This document shows, in pieces, positions 1 through 11,110 of a stretch of DNA of 64,000 nucleotides (its first letter is position 1; each line of letters starts with the position of its first letter). This DNA is from Gonapodya sp. JEL0774. Lineage: Eukaryota; Monoblepharomycota; Monoblepharidomycetes; Monoblepharidales; Gonapodyaceae. Made by a program: the position numbers and the translations under genes. The notes under the pieces are model-generated. The model made no database searches. It saw only the letters and a program-made list of their open reading frames with translations, and was not told the DNA's origin. The stretch covers positions 1-64,000 of the forward strand of contig JADIIX010000016.1 in the NCBI GenBank assembly GCA_027604505.1, in the 5' to 3' direction.

Positions 1-621
1 ATTTCGTATGTTCCAATATTTAAGTCGCCGAGAATGTGCGTATTATAATTCGATTTCAGTCAACTTTGAAACCCACTGGTATGCCTGACTGATACATACT
101 ATGTATTGTAGATTCTCGGTCCTTTGCTGCACATGTAGCTGGAAAACATTGATACACCTTTTCCCCGATGAAAGACTTTCGCAGGTGAATACTATTGTTT
201 CACTGTTTCGACAGGCAGCACACGTGTCTGCCTCTATGTATGCTTTAAGCGACTAGGGGGCCTGCGTGACAAGATATTAAGAATGAGACCCTTTGTAGCG
301 TGAGAAGCAGGCACACACCTTCATGGTGAGTGTTTCAGTGCGGGCAGAGGCATGACCGCCCTCTTCCAAGTACGCACAGACACAAGCTGCTGCAAACACA
401 CTCTCGTCCTTTCTAAATTGATTTTATTTATGATGGATCACAGACCCTCGGCAAACATATCCAATTTGCTCAGTCCCTGTTGTTGGTGTTGCAAAGGTTG
501 ATGAATTGCTGTGGCCTCTGTCCCTTCCCAATGGAGTTCCCCCGCACTCGCCCTGGAACGGGAGAGCAAATATAAAAGCAGTCGCCTGCAAATAATTACC
601 ACCGCGATACTCTTTGATAAA
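1..621. other. Upstream intergenic DNA, no gene seen
   Basis: Only short overlapping ORFs on both strands, with no recognisable domain or consistent splice pattern. The right end is the presumed promoter and 5' UTR of the F-box gene. A TATA-like stretch (aaatataaaagc, about 568-580) lies roughly 45-50 bases before its start codon. Confidence 0.5.
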
Positions 622-2853
622 ATGGCGAGGCCGCCCATGAAGATCCGTGTCCACCAGCTTCCTCGCGATGTTCTGTCAGCAATCTTCGTCCGCATTGATC
701 AACCCGCGTCGTTCTCTCGTGTTTGCTCTTCCTTCTTGGCACTTTCCGCTGTGAGTCCTCCCATTGAGTCTTTCCTGCTTTGATCTCTGGCAACTTCGAA
801 TGTCATTGAATGTGGCTGCACTAATGTTAGTTGGAAACTCGTTCGTGTTCGTGAACGCAGGACACACTCGCACGGAAGCGATATTTCCTCAAACGCTATT
901 CTCCCTCTTTAGTCGCACACAACATCATTTTCAGACACCCATGCATGCTTCTGCCCACGGCGCCAGGCTCGGTCGATGAACTCATCGACTGGATGTGTAT
1001 GGACAGTCCATCAGGTCCCGAACTCAGAGTCTCTCCACCCTCCCGACACACTCTCCAGTCCGCTTTCCGCGCGATAATGCACACAGCATACAACAGTGCC
1101 GATGGAAACGTTAGCACCTCCCCCTTCCGCTTATCCCTTGCAAACCACTCCCTCTCGGAATCCGAACAAGCCTCCTCCAAAGCACGTCGCTTTATGCTTT
1201 TTTCAAAAACAATCATTCAAATCGCCGAGCGTCTCTACGGTGCAGACGGCGACCTTTATGGTGATGATCTCGGGCGCTTTGCTTTGGCTCTGGGCCGACC
1301 ATACCCGTACAACCGTGGTTCTTTTCAAATGTGCTTAAACTTTCCCCCCTACAACTGGCACCTTCTCCTTGACAACGACCAACCCCGTGAACCGGAAATC
1401 GAGGTTATACGACAGCTTGTTTTCGATTACCGTTTCTGTCCAGCTCCGCTTGCCAGATCCGAACCCCTCCAGAAATTGAACACCACCACCAACACCTATT
1501 CCTCACTGTCCAAAACCACCTCCGCTGCCTCTCAACTCTCGCTCTACCTTTGGGACGTCGCCGCCCTCCCAGACCCCTGCCTTGTCGGGGCTCTCCTCCA
1601 GAACTGGCCCCCTGAGCACCTCGACATCGAGTACTTGTTTACTGAGGGCTTCTCAAACGCGGACGCGATGGGGCCTTTCTTTGATCCCGCATGTACTCTC
1701 CTGCTCAGCCTGGTCAACCCCACCAGGTTCTCTTGCGAGCAGATTTTTTCCCTCGTCGCATCACGCGCTGGAGCAGCTCTTGCCTCCTCCCCACCCAACG
1801 TCATCACGGGCGTTGCGAACAACCTCTTCCGCGGCCTGTGCTATTTTGTAAACCACTCACTCGAGGTTGGCCTGACTTTCACCGACCTTGCCTTTTCGCA
1901 TGCCCGACAATCTGGGTTTTCAGTTGGAAGCACGGTAGAACTGATCGCTCTGAGTTCAAAGTGGGACGCACACCTCACAACTACCTTGGGATTGTCCGAA
2001 GACTCCGAGAAGCAGTGTGGTACAGAGCACACAGTGGTGTTGATCGGCAAACTTTTGCAAGCGTTGGAGGATGGATACAAGGACGGAGATATAGTAGCTT
2101 TGAAGAAGGCTATCGCTTTCCCGTATGGGTAAGTTTTGAGTCACGTCAGTCTTCCTTTGTGGGTTTACTTTCTTCGTGGTGTCCTCAATGTTCATTTGTG
2201 TGTTCGCACATTGGCCGGCAACCAGTTTTCTTGTGCGACATCTCCCGTCCTCCCACCCCGTCTTCCCCCTCGCCCTCCGTTATGTCATCCGCATTCTGCA
2301 CGCCTGCGTCCGCGCCTACGAACTTCCTGATAACCCGAACCGCGCGACCCGCACAGCCCTCAACGCTCACACGTCATCGGAGGTAGTCTCCTCAATTCTT
2401 TTCCTGTTTGCGAAAGTTGAAACATATCCGTCGGCTGACGATCTGATAGATTTGCGGCAGGCAGTGGCTCGTGCCGACGAAGAGAACTTGTTGGGTTCAC
2501 GAAGGCCACTGCTCAAGGTCGTGCGATGTGCCTTGCGTTCCATGGAGTTCATTCTGGACCGGCGGGACAAAGAGCTGCGGAAGGCGATGAACGTGGAGGT
2601 AGATGCGGAGACGAGTGAGGCAGGATCATCGGATTCTGATGTTTTGGAGGACGGAATGCTGGACTTTTTTGAACGAGAGGAGCAATTAGCGGTTGTGGTT
2701 GTGAAAAAGGAAGCTGAGGAGGACTTGGAAGAGGTGGATCTTGAGGAATGGATTCTCGGACTGTTTGATGACAACGAGACTCGCGTTACCGACAAGGAGC
2801 TAATAGAGGAGCAAAGATTGGGGTTGGAATGGATTGGTGATTTGTTCGACTGA
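622..2853 (+). CDS. F-box domain protein
   Basis: F-box proteins recruit substrates to SCF ubiquitin ligases through SKP1. Three exons fit: 622-750, 861-2128 and 2226-2853, giving 674 aa. The two introns have GTGAGT and GTAAGT donors and CAG acceptors, and the frame is kept at each joint. The F-box is at residues about 8-55: 'HQLPRDVLSAIFVRI' and 'FSRVCSSFLALSA', then 'DTLARKRYFLKRY' from exon 2. The rest, rich in Leu and Ser, matches no repeat family I know. The last 120 residues are very acidic. The F-box assignment rests on the spacing of hydrophobic residues and the LP...L motif; the substrate is unknown. No WD40 or regular LRR array is visible. Confidence 0.65.
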
Positions 2854-2855
2854 GT

Positions 2856-2915
2856 GTCAGATCAGAACTGTGGAGTGTTAGATCAGAGCCACAGTCCACA
2901 CTCCATACTACTATT
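2856..2915. repeat. Short imperfect direct repeat and hairpin after F-box stop
   Basis: Two adjacent copies of a roughly 21-base unit (gagtgtcagatcaga and gagtgttagatcaga at their cores) follow the stop codon. Downstream, 'acactcc' can pair with 'ggagtgt'. It probably lies in the 3' UTR. Any role in 3' end formation is inference. Confidence 0.35.
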
Positions 2916-3304
2916 TACTAATCGCAGTGCTGAAACATATCACGGAACGACAGTCAATATCCCAGAACTGTGTGAATGCGTAAATTATTCTTAATTATGT
3001 ACAGGCTGACTTCTTCTACAGGTTGACTCAGACGGAAAATAGTTGATGGCCTTCCACCTTGAAGTTCGCTGCATCCGTCCCTCCAGCGGCACTGGACACA
3101 ACCACGGCAATGTATTTAGCAAATTACGTTAAAATCGTTCCAATACCGAGATGGCTCTGCATTTCCAAGGGTAGTTTTGGGTTGATGCAGCAGTGTTGGT
3201 ATGTTTCCAGTGGTTGCTCTTTTCACGTGCTTCATTACGAGAGCAGATGTCACTCGATTGTATGATGGACATTGTTCAGACAACATAAATAGTATGCTCC
3301 TATT

Positions 3305-6300
3305 CTACAATGGGGAATGCATTCCTAGAGAACAAACAACTGTGTTTACGTAAATTAGCATTAGTGATCCTGGTAGAACTTACCCAATTTTGTATTGTAC
3401 TCAAGTTTGCTCCGTTTCTGAAATCGAATATACTCCTTCTGATCGTGAAGTCTCACTACCTCCTGTATGGGAAGAAAGAGGAGCGGGAACAGAATCGCGA
3501 GAAACCAGACATACCACCGTACGGAAGCTAGGGACACGCCCGAAAGCTTAATAGTTACGGCAGAGAACGCGAACTGAGCCAAAAGACTAAGTCAAAGTCA
3601 ACGTAAGTGCTTTCTCTGACGCCCCTTCGGTAGACAATTCTCACCTCAAGAAGGACAACACAACCCATACTTTGTTATGCCGCCACGGTTGATACTGCCA
3701 TACTGGTTTCGTTCGGTGAATAAAAGTGACGGAAAGTAGTGCTGGGTATATGACAACCGGTGGAGATGTCGGTTGAGAAGGAGACACCTCCATGTCATAA
3801 AACCAATAGCAGTAAATCATCACATGAATCAAAGCTCAGCTCACCACAATAAAGCACAAAAAAAAACAATGTGATGGATTGTGATGCGACGAGAGCACCT
3901 TGTTCGGCTCCAGACAATTGCGTCCAAGAAGTGGCGTTCCGGTTAGTGCCGACAACATCGAATCTAACAGCATCACCATCGGAGAAACCTGCAAGACAGC
4001 TGTGGAAAAACAAAATCAGCATGCATAACAGTTTATGTGAGCATTGTGCATCTTGCATAATCACAGAACAAATATAGCGACACAGCCAAAGACGGGGCCA
4101 GCAATTCGTATGGCCAAGTATGTGAGAAATCGCCATCGATCCTTCAGATGCCCAATATTCTTGGGTGGCATTTGAGTCATGACATCTGGGTCGTGCGCAG
4201 TGAACAGCATAGAGAATCCAAGCATCGGCAAAACAATCCACATCACCCAGAGCAGTTGGTAGCCTTGAAACACCGTTGCTTTGAAAAAACATGAAACTAT
4301 ACGTTAGATGCACACAAACTTTCCCAATGCGCACTTACGAAGAGTGAAACATTGGGCTCCCATCATAATCATGGACAAGGCTGTGTGACAGGCAATGAGC
4401 CACGTAAAAGCCTGTCGTGCGCTCGTGGTGATTGTACGGGCTTCTCGAATGACTTGAGTGAGAGTGTAGAGACTTGTGTCAGCCTGCATAAATAAGGCAC
4501 ACGGAAGTGAAGTGAGTGATGCCCCTAGCGCAAGTGGTGGTAAGGTCGAGGGTGGCTGCTGCTTGCCATGCCGGCTTGTTGCCCTCGTGTGCACAGGTTC
4601 AATAGAGACCGACACATCTGCCTAAAACATTCAACATTGAGTGAAGCGAACAATCATATATCTCTAGTAAAGGCGACACACCGTGGCGAAGGCTGCCGTA
4701 TTTGAACTGTTTAGGGCGCTTCCAATGCAACAAACAACCTCCCCATACTCCTGAAAGATACGAATCATTTCCTCCGTGGACTCAGGAGAACATTCTGCAA
4801 ATAGGGAGACGTGAAGTGGAATGTCGTCTACTTCTTGCAGGTGATGTCGGATGTTCACGATTCCCCTTGGAAGTCGAGCTTTGATATCGTGAAGTTCACG
4901 GTAGCCACCTTCTGAATCATCCGACAGAAGAATGCAAGTATTCCAGTCTGTTTCCAGACCAAGACGTTCTGCATATGCTGCAATAAGGAAATTAAAGCAG
5001 AATGTCAGGCGCAGCAGTGCTGACAACATGAGGTCATGACGAATCCACCTTTGCTCTCACGTTCCGGGGCCGGGGAAAAGAACACAAACCGAATACCAGC
5101 AAGCTTTAAATCTTCAATGAAATCGCTTACGTTCTTTACCGCAATACGTCAAAATTGTACAAGGGATCGATTACGCAAGGAACCGACTACCGGCTTTCAA
5201 AGATTGGCTCACTGGCTTAGGGTGATGTGTGGAAAGAACAGCGACGCCCAAAAACGTTTGACCTTTCACCACCTCCTGAAAAAAAACTTTCTCATCCTTG
5301 GATTCAAAACTGTGACGGAGGTCCACTGCCGAGACAACTCGTTTTCGGGGCTTGCGCTTTTTTTTCGGTAAGGACCGATTCTTGATGGGCGGTGCCGTCA
5401 TTGGTGGACCAGCAAGGTTAGCGCTTCTGTTTGAACTTCCTGCGTTGTTCATGTCTTGCCAAGGAACACCAATAGTCGATTTGTCACTGGAGTCTTCAAA
5501 TAGTTCCAAAGGTGGAGGCAACCCATTTACTCTAGATTCATTGTGCGCAACTTTGCTCTCTAACATCCCAATATGGAAGGCTAGCAAAGCAGCATCATCA
5601 GCTTCGGATGCGGACGAAGGATCTGCAAGTGACGTCTTGCTGTTGCGTCGATGGTGCTCGTTGGAACCTTTGCTGTCTCGTCGAGGATAACCACACCCGG
5701 GAAGTTCTAGGTACACGGGTAACTGCTCATTGTGCATGTGAAGGATTGGTAATTCTGTGCCTGGCATAGCAGTTCTTTTGTTTTAGAAACGGAACGAAGA
5801 TCAGAACTCATTTATAAGCTCCTACCATATTGGATTGGTCGATATGAGAATGCGATCACCTGCATGTCATTTTCGATTGCAGTATGATAATAGTCGAGGA
5901 CCTTCCGCTCAATCTGGGGGGGGCCAGAGATGAGTCTGATAATCCTCCCTCGGGCCGTGGATCCTGTTGTAACACACGCACTCACAGTTTCGTCGAGCAT
6001 ACCCAAATGATCCCCTCCCCAATAGTCCGCACAGCTCTCTAGCACCAAATCCAAAGTACCATCACTCATTACCAGCCACTCGGAGTTCGGATCTTCCACA
6101 TCACCGTCGCAATGCAGAATCTGGCTATACATGGAGGGCACCTCGTAGGCGTACCCATAGACGAGGCCTCACAGAAGACTGAGTACATTGTAAAATGAGA
6201 ATGGAAACCACATTACACTCACCATCTCGGATGGAATGATGGTGCGGGGCGAACGTGTATATTTCCCGGTACCTCTGGTAATTCTTCACAGCTTCCGGCA

Positions 6301-9300
6301 CGAAGCCCATTGCACGAGAAAGCCTACACAAACACGCTTTATGACCACCCATTAGCAAGCAGCATAGAGAGGAAGAGCGGCACACGGCACTCACTTTGCC
6401 GTGCGGGCCTTGTCCTTCCATGAAGATGCATGTTCAAAAGTTTTCTGTGAGGTTCGTTCCTACGTCTGCCCTGCGCAAAACCGCAGTTGGTATCGAGGAT
6501 CAAATTCAGACCCAACGGTCTAAGGCATGGAATATAAGATTGCCAGTCGGAGTCCTCGAACAGGACTCCGTGGAGAGCCGATGGTTGTTCCGAGACATCA
6601 AGAATGACGGGATTGTCCGTGGAGTCGATAACGAGAAGCTCCTCAACTTGAGGGAATGGCTTGCACAAGCAGAAGAAGACAATGTTGACATGAGATAACA
6701 GTGCGGTTTGTTCGCTGCTGTCTCACCATTGATAATATGCCCTCTTTGTCAAGGGAGCAAATCACCGTGGCACTCCCAAGAGACTCAAACAAGCTTGTTG
6801 ACCGTGTAAGTGAAGTTCTATCTCGATTCATTAGTAGAGAAACAAAACGCTGGAATACGATCCCTGAGATGACACAATGTTGACGTCAGCAATCCACACA
6901 CCCGAAACCAAGTAGTCTCACTAGGATCTACATCCACATCCTTGGTGGGAGGAGGAGCAACATCAAACTCATCCACATCATCCACGTCTTCATACTCCTC
7001 TCTTGACTGCTGCAAGGCGTCAAACAGACTCAGAACCTGAGCATTCCCCAGCGCGCGAGCAATCAATAGAATAGCGGGTACTGATAAAGGAACCAGAGGA
7101 AGGGCCGTGTACACTGGGATTGCGATTAGTTCCTCCCACCCTTGAGTGGAGCGAGTTTCTCGGTCTCGCGCCAAATATCGCACTAAAGCCATCACAACAG
7201 CCCCAGCAAAGACGCTTGGTAGAATTCGGCCAACAAAAAAATCATTCATAATGCGCAACTGGTTCTCGATGATAGAGTCGGGCCGATTATGCGAGAAGGC
7301 GTCGTGCAGAGTTTGTCGTGCTGGCGTTTCAAGGAGAACGAATTGAAACCGCCCGTTGTTGAGTCGCAGTTCATCTGCCATTGAATATTGTGCTGTACGT
7401 GTCGTGTTGTTGGCAACTGAAGGCCACGGTACATTGTCAGAGTTCTCTTGTTCAAACTGAGGTGCATTGTCAGAGTTCTCTTGCTCAAACTGAGGTGTAT
7501 CACCACTAGAAGCAAGTTCACCCGCAGGCCGAGTTCTCCCTCCCGTAGCAAGAGTAGATTCAGGGGGCAAAACGTGCAAAGGTGGCGCTTCCCGCCCATT
7601 TTCTGGTATCTCACAGGGCTCAACTCCCTTCCCCTCGAACAGCAATGGCCGGAAAAGCTCCCCTCGTCTTAATTCGAATATCGATCTTCTAGCTCCCATG
7701 CTTGCCGAGAGGTCGCTGGCATACACGTAGTGACATCTGCACGGTGCCTTATCCCCATAAGCCAACTCAACGATGTCACCCGCCACCAGGAGGGTGTGAG
7801 GAAACGTGCGGATGACACCATCGCGTACAACACGAGACGACGAAACAGAAGGTACTGTCGGAATCCGTACTTCCTACAGGTGCAGATATAAGTTTGCAGA
7901 TTCTGTGCCGTAGACAACTTCATCAACCCACCTGAATCATATTCATTCCAGCCTCACTGAGTTTTTCAAGGAGTTTCTCGGCCCTTTGCGGCATCTCACG
8001 CAGAACAAGTCTTTCTTCTCTGACGTACAGCCACGCATTAACGACAATTGCGAAGATTACCAAAGCCAGCTCGACGGGAACGGCGAAATGACGGGACTGG
8101 GAGATCGAGCCAGACAACAAAGAACCCACGAGGAACAACAATAAGAGTAAGAGAGCAAAGAGTGAGGATAACGTGTTCGGTAATTGAAAGAAGCGGAGGG
8201 CGGCTATTTGAACAAATCACGATTTAGGTTCTCAGCTAAAACTTGTGTCCACGTAACTCGCAGATTCTCGAGAAAGAACTTCCACCCCATATTCACAAAA
8301 TGAAGTTTTTAAGTCTATCGAGACTCACGGACTTTAATCGGTACATCCTTCGCGTACTGTCCGAGCACGTCCCGGCAATGCTCCACAAGGCGGCTAAGAC
8401 ACGAATGATTGAGTGCATGAGCCGCAACAACTTCGATTCTCTGTATTCACCGCGCTGCTTCTTCACTTTCCAACCCAATTTGCCTCGCCCCACCGCTCTG
8501 GTCTGCGAGTGGACTCACGAGAAGCTCGTTACTCCATCCCAATTGAAGTTCATCTTCATCGTAAGCGAGAATATCTCTCGGGGAAGACTCGTCTGGATAA
8601 ACAACCGTTATATGCCCTGGCTCAGACAGTTCATCAGAGCGCATCGGGATGGTGATGGGCTGAGGGGCCACCGCAGCAGATGCTGCAGCCAGAGTAGATC
8701 CACCAATAGACGCATCAAGATCAAGGTGAGACACGAATTGAGCATTTGAGGCAAAGCGGACGGTGGGAGTTTTGGGCAGATTGTTGTCTGACCCTGGGGT
8801 TTCCAGCATTGACGACAATGGGTGTAGAACAACATCTTCAGGGTCAAATGGATGTAAGGAAACTTCATATCCACTCTCTACTTGAGCTCTGCCATTATCA
8901 CGTAGCTCGTCCACAGATTCTGGGGCTGGATTGGAGTCAAAGTATCCTTGATCCGTGTTCGTGGTCCCAAAGTAACCAGCATCTTCCGAGCCTTCTGCTT
9001 CCGAACCAGTTACAGGAGAATGTGTGGAGTCAGAGCGCTCTAGAGCAGCTAGCCTTATGTCCAGTAAACGAGGATATTGGTAGGGGTGATGATGATTCGA
9101 GAGAGGAGTCTTGTTGAGACCGGTGGAGGTTTTCTAGACATAACAGAAAGAAGTTCTAGTATTCCTAGCAACGGAAGTCCCCAACCAGCAACACCCAAAT
9201 GCCCGGTCACGTCAACGTCCACAAGGAATGTTGGTCAGAATGATGGATGACCTTTCTGGGAATGACCTCTTCCATGCTTTCGCGGGGTAAGCCCCTCCTT

Positions 9301-9466
9301 TCTTCTTGGTTCCACTGGAAGTGCAGACTTTCCCCTGTTCCCTACGTTCAGAAATCCTGTTCACATTTGTCTCGATGACGCTTGGGACTTCTCGCACCTC
9401 CACGTGATCCTCCCCTGCAGAAATCTTTTCTTCTCTATGAAGGTTTGTCGCAGCTCCGTCCATCAC
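3305..9466 (-). CDS. TMEM94/ERMA-like P-type ATPase family membrane protein
   Basis: This many-exon gene encodes a relative of animal TMEM94, a P-type ATPase-like ER membrane protein recently reported as a Mg2+ transporter. Landmarks in protein order: the first membrane pair (8.2-7.9 kb, 'LFLVGSLLSGSI', 'VELALVIFAIVVNAWLYV'); an actuator-like segment ('LLVAGDIVELAYGDKAPC', 7.75 kb); a second membrane pair (about 7.2-7.0 kb); the phosphorylation-site region 'CSLDKEGILS' (6.74-6.76 kb); the family block 'GVLFEDSDW...LRPLGLN' (6.55 kb); 'VLESCADYWGGD' (6.0 kb); 'AERLGLETDWNTCILLSDD' (4.9 kb); and the hinge-equivalent 'GEVVCCIGSALNSSNTAAF' (4.7 kb). The C-terminal membrane helices follow. The last intron (3325-3383) joins 'LEYNTKLG' to a final exon 'MHSPL' with stop at 3305-3307, the expected family ending. 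Exons upstream of about 8.4 kb are low-complexity and the start is uncertain: 9466 is the most upstream ATG used here, but the first exon could lie nearer 9.13 kb. Confidence 0.8.
7433..7498 (-). repeat. 33-bp in-frame tandem duplication
   Basis: Two adjacent 33-base units (7433-7465 and 7466-7498) differ at two positions. They encode 'QFEQENSDNAP' and 'QFEQENSDNVP' in a low-complexity cytoplasmic loop of the TMEM94-like protein. The reading frame is preserved, so it looks like a recent small expansion. Confidence 0.85.
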
Positions 9467-9536
9467 TCGCTCGACTTCATGTGCTCTGATGGTGGAAGGG
9501 GCATATAGTTGTGCATAGTGCTGAGGTGTTAGATTG
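9467..9536. promoter_or_regulatory. Short divergent intergenic region
   Basis: Only about 70 bases separate the most upstream possible start of the minus-strand TMEM94-like gene from the RCC1-repeat gene on the plus strand. If the minus gene really starts near 9.13 kb, the shared upstream region is about 400 bases. I see no clear TATA box or motif. Confidence 0.35.
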
Positions 9537-10943
9537 ATGAACGATCATGATTCTATTGAATTACACATCAGCATGCCTAAAGAGCCAAATACGACCATCT
9601 TCGCGCTCGGTTGCAATGCATTCGGCCAATGCGGCGAGCCAATCGTGAAAATGTTCTCACTCAGGCCAAATCTTCTTCTGAGTTCCTCGTCAGTTTCCGG
9701 ATTTTCCGTGACCTGGGAGTCTACAGTAGCTTGGGGGTTCACGACAAATTCGGAAGCAGTGCTCACTCAGAATTGGATGATTGTCTGGGGTCGAGATGCC
9801 CTGCGTTGTCGCAACAGAGACAGCAGTTCGATACCGACAGTTTACGACCTTCCAGAAGAGATTCAGAGAATCCAAGAGCTTAAAACCATACGAGGAAGGG
9901 GTGCAATTGTGGTACTCGACCGTACGCGGAAGGTGTGGTTGGTAGAGACACAGGGGGCCAGCCCGAACTCTCACCATGCAGAGCCTTCACTTTCGTGTTT
10001 GACAACAACGCCATCTGTTGCTGGGCTGAAACTTGTTGGTCGTGAAATTCTGTCATCGGTCATTGCGGTCGGGGTTTCGGGGGAACGGCTCATCACACTC
10101 TCTGACAACCACACTATCTCACTATGGGCATTTCCATCCAACGATTTCACAAAACAACACCATACATCTTCTTCTTCTGCTTTTGAAATTTTGCGGACGT
10201 TTTCGCCCAGGATAATGGGGATTTCAGTTGGACCGAATCACGCACTTTTCCAGGCTGATAATCCTTTCAGAACGCCGCTCTCTCTTCGAACGGGGCCTGT
10301 TGGAGGGCTCCATGGTCAACTTGGTCATGGAGCCGTTGATTCGTCCCCATACGAACCTTCAGCAGATGACCTGGCCGAAATTGAGGCTCTGTCGGGGATA
10401 CCTATGAAGAGCTGTGCTGCGGGAGGGCTGCACTCGGTATGGCTAGACGAAAGTGGAGAACTGTATGCATCCGGAATGAACGGTTTTGGGCAAAGCGGGC
10501 GATTGCAAATGCGGCGCTGGTGGGTCGAGAGGGACGGACTTGATCGCGAAGAGTTGGTTCATGGGACGGAACTGAATGATCGACAGGAGAAGGAGAACAC
10601 GACCGCGGAATGTTGTAATATCGTCCAATTACGGCAACGGGAGGATATCCCTGTATCATTCGATGCTACAATCCCCTCCCTATTCTCAACCCCTAAGTCT
10701 GAGCCGGTGGACCTTCTTGCATGCGGTGAACACGTTACCGTTGTATCACTCGTCTCCGACCGAGAAAACTCTACGCCTAGAATTTGGTTGAGAGGTATGC
10801 TGTGGAGGGTGGCAGAAGAAATAACAGTAGATACATGGAAAGAAATCATTGTTGGTGATAGTAGGGGAGAAGTGACTCGGATTGATGTTGGGGAAGGGAC
10901 CGCATGGCATGTCGTAGTTGGAGTGAAAGATATAGGGGAATGA
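9537..10943 (+). CDS. RCC1-repeat protein (RCCD1/ATS1-like)
   Basis: An intronless ORF of 468 aa, unusual here because most neighbours are spliced. The start at 9537 is the first ATG. RCC1-type beta-propeller blades are visible at the N-terminus ('IFALGCNAFGQCG', residues about 21-33) and in the middle ('GGLHGQLGHGAVDSSPYEP', then 'SCAAGGLHSVWLDESGELY' and 'ASGMNGFGQSGR', residues about 260-330). The C-terminal part repeats the 'ACGEHVTVVSL' and 'GTAWHVVVGV' pattern. The low blade number and the start with a blade resemble RCCD1/ATS1 more than the chromatin RCC1 exchange factor. RCCD1 pairs with a histone demethylase and ATS1 suppresses alpha-tubulin defects; which role applies here cannot be told. 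Confidence 0.7.
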   Translation: MNDHDSIELHISMPKEPNTTIFALGCNAFGQCGEPIVKMFSLRPNLLLSSSSVSGFSVTWESTVAWGFTTNSEAVLTQNWMIVWGRDALRCRNRDSSSIPTVYDLPEEIQRIQELKTIRGRGAIVVLDRTRKVWLVETQGASPNSHHAEPSLSCLTTTPSVAGLKLVGREILSSVIAVGVSGERLITLSDNHTISLWAFPSNDFTKQHHTSSSSAFEILRTFSPRIMGISVGPNHALFQADNPFRTPLSLRTGPVGGLHGQLGHGAVDSSPYEPSADDLAEIEALSGIPMKSCAAGGLHSVWLDESGELYASGMNGFGQSGRLQMRRWWVERDGLDREELVHGTELNDRQEKENTTAECCNIVQLRQREDIPVSFDATIPSLFSTPKSEPVDLLACGEHVTVVSLVSDRENSTPRIWLRGMLWRVAEEITVDTWKEIIVGDSRGEVTRIDVGEGTAWHVVVGVKDIGE

Positions 10944-11110
10944 ATTTGTACCCATAAAGTACAGGGCGACATGAACTGTGCACGACCTCAGTTCAGTCTG
11001 GAAGACTGCACCAACTCCAAACATCAATCACAGAGGTTCCTGAGCAACGATTCGCCCCCGACAAGCAATTGGCTGCATCATTTTTCCCATTGGCCACCTA
11101 GCGCCCATCA

